Origin: Dickeya aquatica
Lineage (GTDB): Bacteria > Pseudomonadota > Gammaproteobacteria > Enterobacterales > Enterobacteriaceae
Direction of reading: 5' to 3'
Assembly: GCF_900095885.1 (NCBI RefSeq)
Contig: NZ_LT615367.1
Location: 2,418,001-2,482,000, forward strand
Length of the DNA stretch: 64,000 bases
How positions within the stretch are numbered: position 1 is the stretch's first letter; the number at the start of each line of letters is the position of its first letter. The position numbers and the translations under genes are program-made. Below are positions 29,127 to 38,507 of this stretch, piece after piece. The notes beneath the pieces were generated by a model, which had not been told where the DNA came from, did not search any database, and was given only the letters and a program-made list of their open reading frames with translations.

Positions 29127-29909
29127 ATGACTGATTCACAGGATATCGTTTTACGGCTGCGCGGGCTGACCAAATCCTTTCACGGTCAGCCGGTGCTGAA
29201 AGGCATCGACCTGGAGGTACGGCGCGGCGAGAAAATCGCCATTATCGGCGGCAGCGGCTCCGGCAAAAGCACCCTGCTGCGCTGCCTGAATTTTATGGAA
29301 ATACCCAGCGGCGGCACCATCGAACTGGACGGCGAGGTGCTGGGGCACCCCTTGCCGGACGGCAGCCGCCGTTACCCGGAAAAGCAATTGTGCGCGGTGC
29401 GCCAGCGTGTCGGCATGGTGTTCCAGCAGTTCAACCTGTTTCCCCATCAGACCGTATTGCAAAACGTGCAGGAAGCCCTGCTGTCGGTAAAAAAGCGACC
29501 GCGCGCCGAGGCCGATGCCATCGCCCGTCAGCAACTGGAGAAAGTCGGGCTGGCGGACAAGCTTAACGCCCGTCCCAGCAACCTGTCCGGCGGCCAGCAA
29601 CAGCGGGTGGCGATTGCCCGTGCGCTGGCGATGGAGCCGGAGATCATGCTATTTGACGAGCCCACCTCATCGCTTGACCCGGAACGGGTCGGCGAAGTGC
29701 TGCACACCATTCGCGCCCTGGCGGACGAGGGCCGTACTTTATTGCTGGTGACCCACGAACTGGGTTTCGCCTGGCACGTCGCCGACCGGGTTATCTTCAT
29801 TGCCGATGGCGTGATTCACGAAATGGGCAGCGCCGAGCAGGTGCTGCGCCATCCCCAACAACCCCGCACGCAGGCGTTTCTGGCCCGTTTCGCCGAACGT
29901 GCGTTTTAA
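29127..29909 (+). CDS. Polar amino-acid ABC transporter ATP-binding protein
   Basis: This 260-residue ATPase of the GlnQ/HisP/TcyN type has Walker A GGSGSGKST, Q-loop FQQFNLFPH, signature LSGGQQQR, Walker B IMLFDEPTS and the switch His in LLVTHEL. Energises the two permeases just upstream; the binding protein is probably the product at 22360. The cbs/cgl neighbours hint at a sulfur amino acid as substrate, which is inference. Confidence 0.92.
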   Translation: MTDSQDIVLRLRGLTKSFHGQPVLKGIDLEVRRGEKIAIIGGSGSGKSTLLRCLNFMEIPSGGTIELDGEVLGHPLPDGSRRYPEKQLCAVRQRVGMVFQQFNLFPHQTVLQNVQEALLSVKKRPRAEADAIARQQLEKVGLADKLNARPSNLSGGQQQRVAIARALAMEPEIMLFDEPTSSLDPERVGEVLHTIRALADEGRTLLLVTHELGFAWHVADRVIFIADGVIHEMGSAEQVLRHPQQPRTQAFLARFAERAF

Positions 29910-29918
29910 GGAGTCACC

Positions 29919-30836
29919 ATGCGCGTTTCCTCCCCTTCCGCCGCCAGCAGCCAGGCTTACCGGCACGATACCCGCAACGACGACGTGCAGGTGTACGTCA
30001 ACGGCGAATTTGTGCATCGCTCGCAGGCGGTGGTGTCGGTGTTTGATTCAGGTTACGTCTGCGGTGATGGCGTGTGGGAAGGCCTGCGACTGGTTAACGG
30101 CCGCCTGATCTCCCTCGATGCCCATCTGGACCGCCTGCTCGCGGGTGCAGCCGCCATCCGGCTGGATATCGGCCATACCCGCGCGGAGCTAATCGACATT
30201 ATGCGGCGCACGCTGGCTATCAACGGCATGACCGATGGCGCGCACCTGCGGCTGATGATCACCCGTGGGCGTAAAAGCACCCCGAATCAGGATCCGCGCT
30301 TTATCCTCGGCGGCGCGACGGTGGTGTGTGTGGCGGAATACAAAGTGGTGGATGAAACGGCCAAACAACGCGGGCTGGCGCTGTTCACTTCCAGTTACCG
30401 TACCAGCACGCCGGATGTGTTCGACCTGCGGCTCAATTCCCACAGCCGTCTGAATCTGATTCAGGCGTTGTTACAGGCCATCGACGCCGGGGCTGACGAA
30501 GCACTGATGCTGGACTCACACGGCTTCGTCGCCAGTTGTAACTCCACCAACTTTTTTATTGTGCGTCGCGGCGAACTCTGGACCTCCAGCGGTCGCTATT
30601 GCTTTAACGGTATCACCCGTCAGACGGTGATAGACCTGGCGCGTGCCCGCGGCCTGACGGTGCGGGTGGAGGATTTCACGCTGGCGGAAGCGCTGAGCGC
30701 CGACGAAGCCTTTGTCACCGGCACACTGGCGGGCATTACGCCCGTGCGTAGGCTGGATGGCCGGGAGTTTGAGGCAGCGAACCGCACTGTCACTGAACAG
30801 CTCAGGCAGTGGTATCAGGCATTCATCGAAGCCTGA
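29919..30836 (+). CDS. Class IV aminotransferase-like protein without the usual PLP lysine
   Basis: This 305-residue protein has the fold of branched-chain/D-amino-acid aminotransferases and aminodeoxychorismate lyase: VYVNGEFV near the N terminus, FDSGYVCGDGVWEGLR, GADEALMLD and FNGITRQTVIDLA. AAGGAG precedes the ATG; it is 9 bases after the ATPase gene and so in the transporter operon. Odd point: aligned by hand with the KSLN segment of Bacillus D-amino-acid aminotransferase, the PLP lysine position is Asn173 (NSHSRLN). The only lysines in the protein are 119, 142 and 149. It may be inactive as a transaminase, or belong to a subfamily with another chemistry. Confidence 0.8.
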   Translation: MRVSSPSAASSQAYRHDTRNDDVQVYVNGEFVHRSQAVVSVFDSGYVCGDGVWEGLRLVNGRLISLDAHLDRLLAGAAAIRLDIGHTRAELIDIMRRTLAINGMTDGAHLRLMITRGRKSTPNQDPRFILGGATVVCVAEYKVVDETAKQRGLALFTSSYRTSTPDVFDLRLNSHSRLNLIQALLQAIDAGADEALMLDSHGFVASCNSTNFFIVRRGELWTSSGRYCFNGITRQTVIDLARARGLTVRVEDFTLAEALSADEAFVTGTLAGITPVRRLDGREFEAANRTVTEQLRQWYQAFIEA

Positions 30837-30858
30837 TCGGTTTCCCGACTGACGGCGT

Positions 30859-30883
30859 AAAAAACCGGGGCCGCGCCCCGGTT
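30859..30883 (-). terminator. Terminator between the convergent halves of the island
   Basis: 9-bp stem AACCGGGGC/GCCCCGGTT (30863-30871 and 30875-30883) with a 3-base loop. On the minus strand it is followed by six T, serving the dapA-like gene. The plus strand lacks a good T-run but would form the same hairpin for the aminotransferase transcript. Confidence 0.88.
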
Positions 30884-30896
30884 CGGTTGCTGTCAG

Positions 30897-31811
30897 TCAG
30901 CGAAAACCGTATTTTTCCCGCAGTCCCAGTTCCGCCACAATGCGCACCCCACGCTCCAGCGCGTCGCCGTCCAGATCGCGCAGCGGGCGGCGCAGGCTAC
31001 CCGCAGGCAGGCCGACCGCCTTCATCAGCGATTTCACCGCCACCGGATTGATGGCGGAATAGGTGTAGTGCAGCAGTGGCAACAGATGCTGGTACGCGTT
31101 GCGGAAACGTTCAGCGTCACCCGCCTCGCGCCACGGCCGGGAGATCGCCGCCAGCTCCGCCGGTGCGATATTACCGGTCATGTTGGCGGTGCCGTGGCCA
31201 CCCAGCGACATCGTGGGAACAACCAGACCGAGGTTGGGCGAATCACAGCACATTACCGACACGTCGGGGTTGCCTGCCAACACTTGTGCCACCTGACCAA
31301 CGCGGGTGGTGGATTCTTTATGGATCACGTAATTCGGGTGTTTGAAGATACGCAACAGCGATGTCCAGTGCAGGTCAGTTTTCACTCGCGGCGGATTGTT
31401 ATAGATACCGAGCGGCAGGTCGGTGGCGTCGGCGATCTCCAGAAAATAGTGCTCGATGTCACTTTCGCTGGCGCAAATATAGGCGGGCGCGGCGATAATC
31501 GCACCATCGGCCCCGTTGTCTTTGGCAAAGCGCACATAGTCGATGGTGGTATCGGTATTGTTGCCGGTACAACCGAAAAAGATCTTCATTTTGCCGCTGT
31601 TAAAACCGGCGGTACGACGAATGATTTCCCGGCGCTCTTCCGGCGACAACATAGATACTTCACCGGTAGACCCCATAATCAACACCGCCGCGGTGCCGTT
31701 TTGTTCCTGAAACTGCAACAGGGTTTCAAATGCGCCGAAATCCACGCTGCCGTTGTCATTAAACGGGGTGATCAACGCGACAAAAGACCCTTCAATTCTC
31801 TCTCTGCTCAT
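30897..31811 (-). CDS. Dihydrodipicolinate synthase/N-acetylneuraminate lyase family aldolase
   Basis: The 304-residue TIM-barrel protein has GSTGE (47-51), the catalytic Tyr137 in YNNP and the Schiff-base Lys165 in IHKEST. The family makes or splits C-C bonds using pyruvate or related 2-keto acids. The true dapA is normally elsewhere in enterobacteria, and the catabolic neighbours here suggest a degradative aldolase or dehydratase. AGGAAT precedes the ATG at 31811; the frame extends to 31844 without a site. Last gene of the minus-strand half of the island. Confidence 0.85.
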   Translation of the reverse strand: MSRERIEGSFVALITPFNDNGSVDFGAFETLLQFQEQNGTAAVLIMGSTGEVSMLSPEERREIIRRTAGFNSGKMKIFFGCTGNNTDTTIDYVRFAKDNGADGAIIAAPAYICASESDIEHYFLEIADATDLPLGIYNNPPRVKTDLHWTSLLRIFKHPNYVIHKESTTRVGQVAQVLAGNPDVSVMCCDSPNLGLVVPTMSLGGHGTANMTGNIAPAELAAISRPWREAGDAERFRNAYQHLLPLLHYTYSAINPVAVKSLMKAVGLPAGSLRRPLRDLDGDALERGVRIVAELGLREKYGFR

Positions 31812-31853
31812 AGCTATTCCTGTCTGATGATATGTATTTGTCATAAAAAACGG

Positions 31854-32531
31854 TTATTCAGTCGGCACGGTATCGGCCGAGGGGGCTGCAAACCCTGCGC
31901 TGACGAACCGCAGTAATTGCTGCAACACCTGTTCGTCGTCGTTGCTGTCGCATACGCCCTTCGATAACAGCGATAAACGCCCGGAACGCGGATCGACATC
32001 CGCCAAGACGTGCATGGCTGCGCCGCGGGCGAACTCATAGCGCCAGATAGCCTCGGCGCGCGAAATATGCGGCACCGCCCGGCTGAACGCCTGAATAAAA
32101 CGGTGGGCGGTGCCATCGAACCGGTCAGACAGCAGCAGCGATACCTCGCCCTGTGGCGTAGCACGCAGGTGCTGCAACAACCGCACGGCAATACGCCCGC
32201 CGTCCGGCGTGCGGGCGCTCTGCACCAGCGGACGCAACAGCGCATCGAGTAACGCCGACAACGGCGGCGAATCGCCCCAGCGCTGTTCCACCTCGTCCAG
32301 CAACCGGCTACGCTCGGCGTTCAGCGGTTGCAGCACGGCATCCAGCACCGCCTGCAACAACCCATCTTTGGAACCGAAGTGGTAGTTGATGGCGGCGATG
32401 TTGACCTGCGTCGCTTCGGTAATCTCCCGCACCGTCGTCAGTTCGCTGCCTTTGTGGGCGAAACGCGTCATCGCTTCGTGTAAGATGCGTTGCCGGACAT
32501 CGCCCTCTTTTTCTTTGGCTGCTGTACTCAT
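31854..32531 (-). CDS. TetR-family transcriptional regulator
   Basis: This 225-residue regulator has a TetR-type N-terminal helix-turn-helix (TTVREITEATQVNIAAINYHF, about residues 34-55) and an all-helical ligand domain. AAGGA precedes the ATG at 32531. It sits inside the minus-strand gene set between the dapA-like and dadA-like genes, so it probably controls the island in response to its substrate; no operator is assigned. Confidence 0.88.
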   Translation of the reverse strand: MSTAAKEKEGDVRQRILHEAMTRFAHKGSELTTVREITEATQVNIAAINYHFGSKDGLLQAVLDAVLQPLNAERSRLLDEVEQRWGDSPPLSALLDALLRPLVQSARTPDGGRIAVRLLQHLRATPQGEVSLLLSDRFDGTAHRFIQAFSRAVPHISRAEAIWRYEFARGAAMHVLADVDPRSGRLSLLSKGVCDSNDDEQVLQQLLRFVSAGFAAPSADTVPTE

Positions 32532-32604
32532 TGATGGTCCTTTTGTCGTCCTTTGATAGTGAATCCACACGCCGCGGCGTATCCGGGTCTATCTGGTCAG
32601 CCGG

Positions 32605-33861
32605 TTAACGCTGCGCCAGCGTCAACCCGTCCAGATCGATATCCGGCGTTCGACCGGCAATCACATCCGCCACGATACGCCCAACACCTGCCGCCTGCGT
32701 CCAGCCATTGGAGCCCTGTCCGCAGGCCAGAAACAGCCCGGCCACCGGCGTAGCGCCCACATAGCCGGGGCCGTCCGGCGTCATCGGGCGCAGGCCGCAC
32801 CAGCGACCTACTGTCTGATAGTCGCCCGCGCCCGGAAACAGCCGCTGCGCGACGCTCGCCACAAAGGCGCTTTTCTTCGCGTCCGGCTGGGTACTGAAAT
32901 CGGAAATTTCAGCAATCCCTGCCGCCCGCAATTGGTTCCCCAAACGGGTGATCATCACCTTATGATGCTCGTACATCACGCACACCCGTGGGGCGGCGGC
33001 ATCGTCGGCAATCGGCAGCGTGACCGAGTACCCTTTTACCGGATAAATCGGCAGCCGGATGTCCACCTGACGCAACAAAGGCACCGACGCGCACCCCAGC
33101 GCCACCACCACGGCATCCGCCGTTAGCTCACCGCCAGCGGTTGCCACACCGGTGACGCGACGGTGGTCATCGCTTGCCCGCAGGCGCTCGATCGGGGTAT
33201 TAAAATGGAAACGCACGCCGCGCTGCTGCAACAGTGCCGCCAGTTGCCGGGTAAAGAGCGCACAGTCCCCTGCTTCATCATCTGGCAGATAGAGACCGCC
33301 GCTCAGCGGTGCGTCCGCCTGCGAGAGCGCCGGTTCGATCTGCGTCACCGCCTGACGGTCAACCAGTCGGTGATTGACGCCAAACTGCGTCAACACCTGC
33401 GACGCATGATGCGCCATCGCCAGTTCCTGTTCATTGCCGAACAGTTGCAGCACCCCCAGCGACGACTGGGCGTAATCCAGTTCCAGCTCGTGTCGCAACT
33501 GGTGCAGGCACTGCTGGCTGTAGTGGGCGATACGCTGCATCCGGCTTTTGTTGGCGCGATAGGCGTCCAGCCGGCAATTGCGGGCAAAACGCCACAGCCA
33601 CTGCCACTGCGCCGGGCTAAGTGCCGGGTGCCATGTGAGCGGTGCCTGCGGCACGAACAGCCAGCGCAATGCCTTGAGCAGCATACCGGGCGACGCCCAG
33701 GGGCCGGCGAAACCGGGACAAATGCCGCCCGCGTTGGCAAAACTGGCCTCCAGCGCCGGGCCGGGCTGGCGGTCAATCACCTCAACCTCAAACCCTTGCT
33801 GATGCAAATACCAGGCGCTGGTGACCCCCACCACGCCCGCGCCAAGCACCATCACCTTCAT
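32605..33861 (-). CDS. DadA-like FAD-dependent D-amino-acid dehydrogenase
   Basis: The 418-residue DAO-family protein has the N-terminal dinucleotide-binding motif GAGVVG (7-12), the DadA-type segment SFANAGGICPG, and the C-terminal FAD contacts GLRPMTPDG and GQGSNGWTQAAGVG. DadA oxidises D-amino acids to 2-keto acids and passes electrons to the respiratory chain. This is a paralogue of core dadA by context. Its start overlaps the stop of the M20 gene (ATGA), so the two are co-translated. Confidence 0.87.
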   Translation of the reverse strand: MKVMVLGAGVVGVTSAWYLHQQGFEVEVIDRQPGPALEASFANAGGICPGFAGPWASPGMLLKALRWLFVPQAPLTWHPALSPAQWQWLWRFARNCRLDAYRANKSRMQRIAHYSQQCLHQLRHELELDYAQSSLGVLQLFGNEQELAMAHHASQVLTQFGVNHRLVDRQAVTQIEPALSQADAPLSGGLYLPDDEAGDCALFTRQLAALLQQRGVRFHFNTPIERLRASDDHRRVTGVATAGGELTADAVVVALGCASVPLLRQVDIRLPIYPVKGYSVTLPIADDAAAPRVCVMYEHHKVMITRLGNQLRAAGIAEISDFSTQPDAKKSAFVASVAQRLFPGAGDYQTVGRWCGLRPMTPDGPGYVGATPVAGLFLACGQGSNGWTQAAGVGRIVADVIAGRTPDIDLDGLTLAQR

Positions 33862-35060
33862 GCGATACCTCCTGCGAGCGGCAGTTCCTGACGTACCAGT
33901 TCCACCCAGTAACGCACCCCAACCGGGATCAGCGCGTCGTTAAAATCGTAATGCGGGGTATGCAGCGGTCGGCCGTGGGCATCGTCGTCATCACCATTGC
34001 CCACCATGATGAACGCGCCGGGGCGCTGCTCCAGCAGGTAGGCGAAATCCTCCGCCCCCAGTAGCGGCGTCATGTCACTGTCGACCGCGTGCGCACCCGC
34101 AACCCGCCCGGCGGCCTGCTTCGCACGCCCGGCCATCTCCCGGTCGTTGACCAGCACCGGATACTGAAATTCATAATCGACCTCTGCCGTCGCGCCGAAC
34201 GCCTGCGCGCTGTGCTGTGCCAGCGCGGTCAACCGTTTGGCCAGCAGCTCGCGGATAGCCGGTGAGTAGCTACGCCCGGTACCGGTCACGGTAACGCAGT
34301 CAGGGATCACGTTGGGTGCCAGCGGATCGCCGCCGCCGATATGCCCGACGCTCAGCACCGCCGCCTCCATCGCCGGGACATTGCGGCTGACCACCGTCTG
34401 CAACGCCAGCACAAACTGCGCGGCGGGCAGCGTCGGGTCAATCGACAGGTGCGCACCGGAACCGCCGTGGCCGCCGGTGCCGCGGAACACCACCCGCCAG
34501 CTGTCACTGGCGCACAGCATCGGCCCGCTGCGCAACGAAAAACACCCTGGCGCGATGCCGGGTTTGTTATGCAGCCCGAACAGGCGCTGGCACGGGAAGC
34601 GACTCAGCAGGCCATCGTCGAGCATCGCTCGCGCACCACCCAGCCCCTCTTCGGCGGGCTGGAAGATGAAATGTACCGTCCCGGCGAAATCCGGCTGGCG
34701 GGACAACAACCACGCCGCACCCAGCAACATGGCGGTATGGCCATCATGGCCGCAGGCGTGCATCTTGCCGTCGTATACCGAGGCATACGGCAGGCCGGTT
34801 TTCTCTTGCAGGCGCAGCGCGTCCATATCGGCGCGCAGGCCAATGACCCCCTCGCCCGGCTGTTTCCCGTGCAGCGTCCCCACCACGCCGGTACCGCCGA
34901 TGCCGGTGGTTACCGCCAGCCCCCACTCATGCAATTTCTCCGCCACCAGCGCCGCGGTGCCGAACTCCTCAAACCCGATTTCCGGGTGCTGATGAATATG
35001 ACGGCGGATCCCGGTCAGCACCGGAATCATCTGCCGCAGCGTCGGTTCATAGTCCGCCAT
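33858..35060 (-). CDS. M20 family amidohydrolase (N-acyl amino acid hydrolase)
   Basis: This 400-residue M20D peptidase/amidohydrolase has metal ligands in MHACGHDGHTAM, QPAEEG and near LLGAEDF, and the dimerisation domain with GGHGGSGAH. Relatives remove N-acetyl or other acyl groups from amino acids (hippurate hydrolase, N-acetylcysteine deacetylase type). AAGGAA precedes the ATG at 35060. With DadA next to it, the likely route is deacylation then oxidation of a D- or modified amino acid. Confidence 0.88.
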   Translation of the reverse strand: MADYEPTLRQMIPVLTGIRRHIHQHPEIGFEEFGTAALVAEKLHEWGLAVTTGIGGTGVVGTLHGKQPGEGVIGLRADMDALRLQEKTGLPYASVYDGKMHACGHDGHTAMLLGAAWLLSRQPDFAGTVHFIFQPAEEGLGGARAMLDDGLLSRFPCQRLFGLHNKPGIAPGCFSLRSGPMLCASDSWRVVFRGTGGHGGSGAHLSIDPTLPAAQFVLALQTVVSRNVPAMEAAVLSVGHIGGGDPLAPNVIPDCVTVTGTGRSYSPAIRELLAKRLTALAQHSAQAFGATAEVDYEFQYPVLVNDREMAGRAKQAAGRVAGAHAVDSDMTPLLGAEDFAYLLEQRPGAFIMVGNGDDDDAHGRPLHTPHYDFNDALIPVGVRYWVELVRQELPLAGGIA

Positions 35061-35105
35061 GTCGTATTCCTTCTGGCCTGCGCCTGTCGGCGGCGGGCGC
35101 AACAG

Positions 35106-35885
35106 TTAAAAAGTGCCCGGATAGCTGCCGCCGTCAATCAGCCAGTTCTGCCCGGTGATGAACGCCGCCTGCCGCGAGCACAGGAACGCACAAACCGCAC
35201 CGAACTCTTCCGGCTGCCCATAGCGCCCGGCCGGGTTGGCCGCGGCCCGTTCCTGATGTAATTGCTCATAGGATTTGCCGCTCTGCGCCACCAGCGACTG
35301 AATGTGCTGCCACTGGCCGTCGGTATCGAAGATGCCCGGCAGAATATTGTTAATAGTGACATTGTCACGTACCACTGTGCGGGACAGCCCGGCGACAAAA
35401 CCGGTCAGCCCCGAACGGGCACTGTTCGACAGCCCCAGCTCCAGTTGCGGGACCTTCACGCTGCGGGAGGTGATGTTAACGATGCGCCCGAAGCCGCGCT
35501 GACGCATGCCATCCACCGTCAAACGCATCATCTCGATCGGGCCGAGCATCATGCCGTCGAGCGCCTCCAGCCAGTGCTGGCGCGTCCAGTGGCGAAAATC
35601 GCCCGGTGCAGGGCCGCTGGCGTTGTTGATGAGAATGTCCGGTTGCGGGCAGGCCGCCAGCGCCGCCTGCCGCCCTTCGTCGCGGGTAATGTCCGCCACC
35701 ACTGCCTGCGGGCGTACGCCGACCGCTTGTTCGATGTCATCCTGCGCCTGACGCAACGCAACCCCGGTGCGCGCCAGCAGCGTGACCTGCACGCCCTCCT
35801 GCGCCAGTTGACGACCAACGGCTTTACCCAGCCCACGGCTGCCGCCCCATACCAGCGCCCGTTTGCCAGCAATACCCAAATCCAT
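35106..35885 (-). CDS. Short-chain dehydrogenase/reductase-like protein, YxxxK motif replaced
   Basis: This 259-residue SDR fold has the cofactor motif GGSRGLG (14-20), NNASG, and the catalytic-type Ser140 in NITS. The residues where YxxxK should stand are Ser153 and Arg157 (SNSAR), so the standard proton-transfer pair is missing. The rest, including NVTINNILPG and the C-terminal GQNWLIDGG, is normal. It may use other residues or act on a different reaction. It lies 12 bases from the ABC ATPase gene in the same operon. Confidence 0.85.
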   Translation of the reverse strand: MDLGIAGKRALVWGGSRGLGKAVGRQLAQEGVQVTLLARTGVALRQAQDDIEQAVGVRPQAVVADITRDEGRQAALAACPQPDILINNASGPAPGDFRHWTRQHWLEALDGMMLGPIEMMRLTVDGMRQRGFGRIVNITSRSVKVPQLELGLSNSARSGLTGFVAGLSRTVVRDNVTINNILPGIFDTDGQWQHIQSLVAQSGKSYEQLHQERAAANPAGRYGQPEEFGAVCAFLCSRQAAFITGQNWLIDGGSYPGTF

Positions 35886-35897
35886 ATCAAAGACCCC

Positions 35898-37598
35898 TTA
35901 TGCGTTAACCACAGAGAAATGACTGGCGTGCGCCGTGAGCGGCTGCCTGCCCGGTACAGAGTCCAGCAGCAGGCGAGTATACGGGTGCTGCGGTTGCCGC
36001 CAGATTTGCTGGCAATCGCCGCTTTCCACACACTCGCCATGCTGCATCACCATCACCCGGTCGGCGATGTAGCGCACCACGGACAAGTCATGCGAAATAA
36101 ACAGTAGCGATAGCCCCATTTCACTCTTTAGTTCCACCAGCAAATTGAGGATCTGCGCCTGAATCGACACATCCAGCGCCGATACCGGCTCGTCGCAAAT
36201 CACCAGCGATGGGTTGACTACCAGTGCACGCGCAATGCCGATGCGCTGACGCTGACCGCCGGAGAACTCGTGCGGATAACGCCAGAGGCTGCTCTGCGGC
36301 AGACGAACCCGTTCCAGCGCCTGATTGATCAACCGCTGACGCTCCGCGCGCTGGGTGACGCCGTGCACCATCAGCGGCCGTTCCAGAATGCGCTGAACGT
36401 CGTGACGCGGATTGAGCGACGCGTAGGGATCCTGAAAAATCATCTGCACCCGGCGGCGCAGCGGCTGCAACTGCGACTCGTTCAGATGGGTAATATCCTG
36501 GCCGTCAAACAGCATCCGGCCTTCAGCGACGGGTAGCAGGCGCAAAATGGTCTTTGACAGCGTCGATTTGCCGCAACCGGATTCCCCCACCAGCCCCAGC
36601 GTTTCGCCGGGATAAATGTCCAGCGAGATATCCTTCACCGCATTCACCACACCCTGCGAGGTGGCGTAGCGGGTATGCACCCGATGCAGCGACAGCAGCG
36701 GCGTGCGGGTGGTATCCGGGACGGGTATGCGGCACAGCGGCGGTGTCACCACCGTTACCTGCCCGGCGTCGCCGTTGTCGGGATGGCGGATCTCCGGCAG
36801 GCGATGCTGCCGGTAGTGCAGGTCATCGGCCAGATGCAGTGACGTCGCCAGCAGCCCATGGGTATAGGGGTGCTGCGGTTGCTGGAACAACACATCGGTT
36901 GACGCCTCTTCCACCTTGCGCCCGCCGACCATCACCGCCACGCGGTCCGCCCACTGCTCCACCACCCCCAGATCGTGGGTGATCAGCAGCAGGCCCATCG
37001 ACAGCTCGCGCCGCAGTTGATCCAGCAGTGCCAGAATCTGCGCCTGAATGGTGACGTCCAGCGCGGTGGTTGGCTCATCGGCAATCAGCAGCTTCGGCTG
37101 GCAGGCCACCGCCATCGCGATCATCACCCGCTGGCGCTGCCCACCGGACAACTGGTGCGGATAATCGTCGATACGCCGTCGTGGCTCAGGGATCTTCACC
37201 AGATCCAGCAGCTCAATAGCACGCGCCCGCGCCTGAGCCGGCGTCAACGGCTGGTGCGTGCGCAGGGTTTCGACGATCTGCTGGCCGATGGTCAACACCG
37301 GGTTGAGCGAGGTCATCGGCTCCTGAAAAATCATTGAAATCGCGTTGCCGCGCAGCTGACGCATCGCGGTGTTCGGCAGCGCCAGAAGATCCTGCCCGGC
37401 GAACAGAATGCGCCCGGTGACCTGCCCCGGTGCACTGACCAGCCGCATGATGGACAGCGCGGTGGCGGATTTGCCGCAGCCGGATTCGCCCACCAGCGCC
37501 AGCGTTTCACCGGGATGAAGCGCCAGATCGAGGCCGCGCACCGCCTGATGACCGGGGAAGCTCACCCGTAAATCCTGAATCTCCAACAGCGGGGTCAT
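35898..37598 (-). CDS. Peptide-type ABC transporter ATPase, DppD-DppF fusion
   Basis: This 566-residue protein carries two complete ABC domains in one chain: the first with [17 protein letters not shown] and [10 protein letters not shown], the second with [17 protein letters not shown] and CDEPVSALD. It resembles GsiA/YliA rather than the separate DppD and DppF proteins. The ATG at 37598 follows GGAGGG and overlaps the stop of the permease gene (ATGA). It powers uptake of peptides or related compounds by the adjacent permeases. Confidence 0.93.
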   Translation of the reverse strand: MTPLLEIQDLRVSFPGHQAVRGLDLALHPGETLALVGESGCGKSATALSIMRLVSAPGQVTGRILFAGQDLLALPNTAMRQLRGNAISMIFQEPMTSLNPVLTIGQQIVETLRTHQPLTPAQARARAIELLDLVKIPEPRRRIDDYPHQLSGGQRQRVMIAMAVACQPKLLIADEPTTALDVTIQAQILALLDQLRRELSMGLLLITHDLGVVEQWADRVAVMVGGRKVEEASTDVLFQQPQHPYTHGLLATSLHLADDLHYRQHRLPEIRHPDNGDAGQVTVVTPPLCRIPVPDTTRTPLLSLHRVHTRYATSQGVVNAVKDISLDIYPGETLGLVGESGCGKSTLSKTILRLLPVAEGRMLFDGQDITHLNESQLQPLRRRVQMIFQDPYASLNPRHDVQRILERPLMVHGVTQRAERQRLINQALERVRLPQSSLWRYPHEFSGGQRQRIGIARALVVNPSLVICDEPVSALDVSIQAQILNLLVELKSEMGLSLLFISHDLSVVRYIADRVMVMQHGECVESGDCQQIWRQPQHPYTRLLLDSVPGRQPLTAHASHFSVVNA

Positions 37599-38506
37599 AC
37601 GCGTTCCCTCCGTGAGCGTGGGTTCAGTGCGTCGTTGAGCGCATCCCCCACCAGATTGAGCGCCAGCACGGTCAGCACCAGCGCGCCACCGGGGATCGCG
37701 GTTAAAAACCACGCCGAGCGCAGCGACTCACGACCGGCACCGATCATGCTGCCCCAGCTCACCCGGTTCGGATCGCCAAAACCGAGGAACGACAGCGCGG
37801 ATTCGATCAAAATGGACGACGCCACCATCACCGAGGTGGTGACGATAATCGACGGCAGCGCGTTGGGCAGGATCTCCTGCGCCATGATGCGCAGACTGGA
37901 AAACCCCTGACTGCGCGCTGCCAGCACGAAATCGCTTTCACGCCAGGTACGGAATTCTGCCCGCACCAGCCGGGCGATGGTCGGCCAGGAAGCGATACCG
38001 ATGGCGCAGGAAATCAGCGTCACCGATGGCTGACCAATGGCCACCAGCACCACCACCAGCAGAAAGGTGGGAAAGGTCTGGAACAGTTCGGTGACATGCA
38101 CCAGCAGGCGATCAACCTTGCCGCCAAAGAAGCCAGCAATCGCACCAACGGTCATGCCGATCAGCAGGCTGACCGCCACGGCGCAAAAGCCTATCTGCAA
38201 TGACACCTGCGCGCCATGTACCACTCCGGCAGCGACATCACGCCCCAGCGAATCGCTGCCTAACGGGAAAGCAGGATCCTGCCCTGGCCACAGAAACGGC
38301 TGTGCCACCATGTCCAGCGGGTCACCGGGGTAGACCCACGGTGCCGCCAGCGCCATCACGACCACCAGCAACAGCAGCGCGACGCCCGCCATACCGGAAG
38401 GATTGCGCAAAAACAGCGTCAGCTCCGGCGACAGCCGCACGCGGTGACGCGGCGGAGCCGCTTTGTTGACGGCAGTGGCCGTACGGGAAGAAACAGTCTC
38501 TTTCAT
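37595..38506 (-). CDS. Peptide-type ABC transporter permease, DppC family
   Basis: The 303-residue permease has an N-terminal OppC-type domain (HPLGTD equivalent FPLGSDSLGRD) and a five-helix BPD_transp_1 domain with the EAA loop near AARSQGFSSLRIMAQEILP. It pairs with the dppB-like protein encoded immediately upstream. Ends inside the start of the fused ATPase gene. Confidence 0.93.
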   Translation of the reverse strand: MKETVSSRTATAVNKAAPPRHRVRLSPELTLFLRNPSGMAGVALLLLVVVMALAAPWVYPGDPLDMVAQPFLWPGQDPAFPLGSDSLGRDVAAGVVHGAQVSLQIGFCAVAVSLLIGMTVGAIAGFFGGKVDRLLVHVTELFQTFPTFLLVVVLVAIGQPSVTLISCAIGIASWPTIARLVRAEFRTWRESDFVLAARSQGFSSLRIMAQEILPNALPSIIVTTSVMVASSILIESALSFLGFGDPNRVSWGSMIGAGRESLRSAWFLTAIPGGALVLTVLALNLVGDALNDALNPRSRRERV

Positions 38507-38507
38507 C

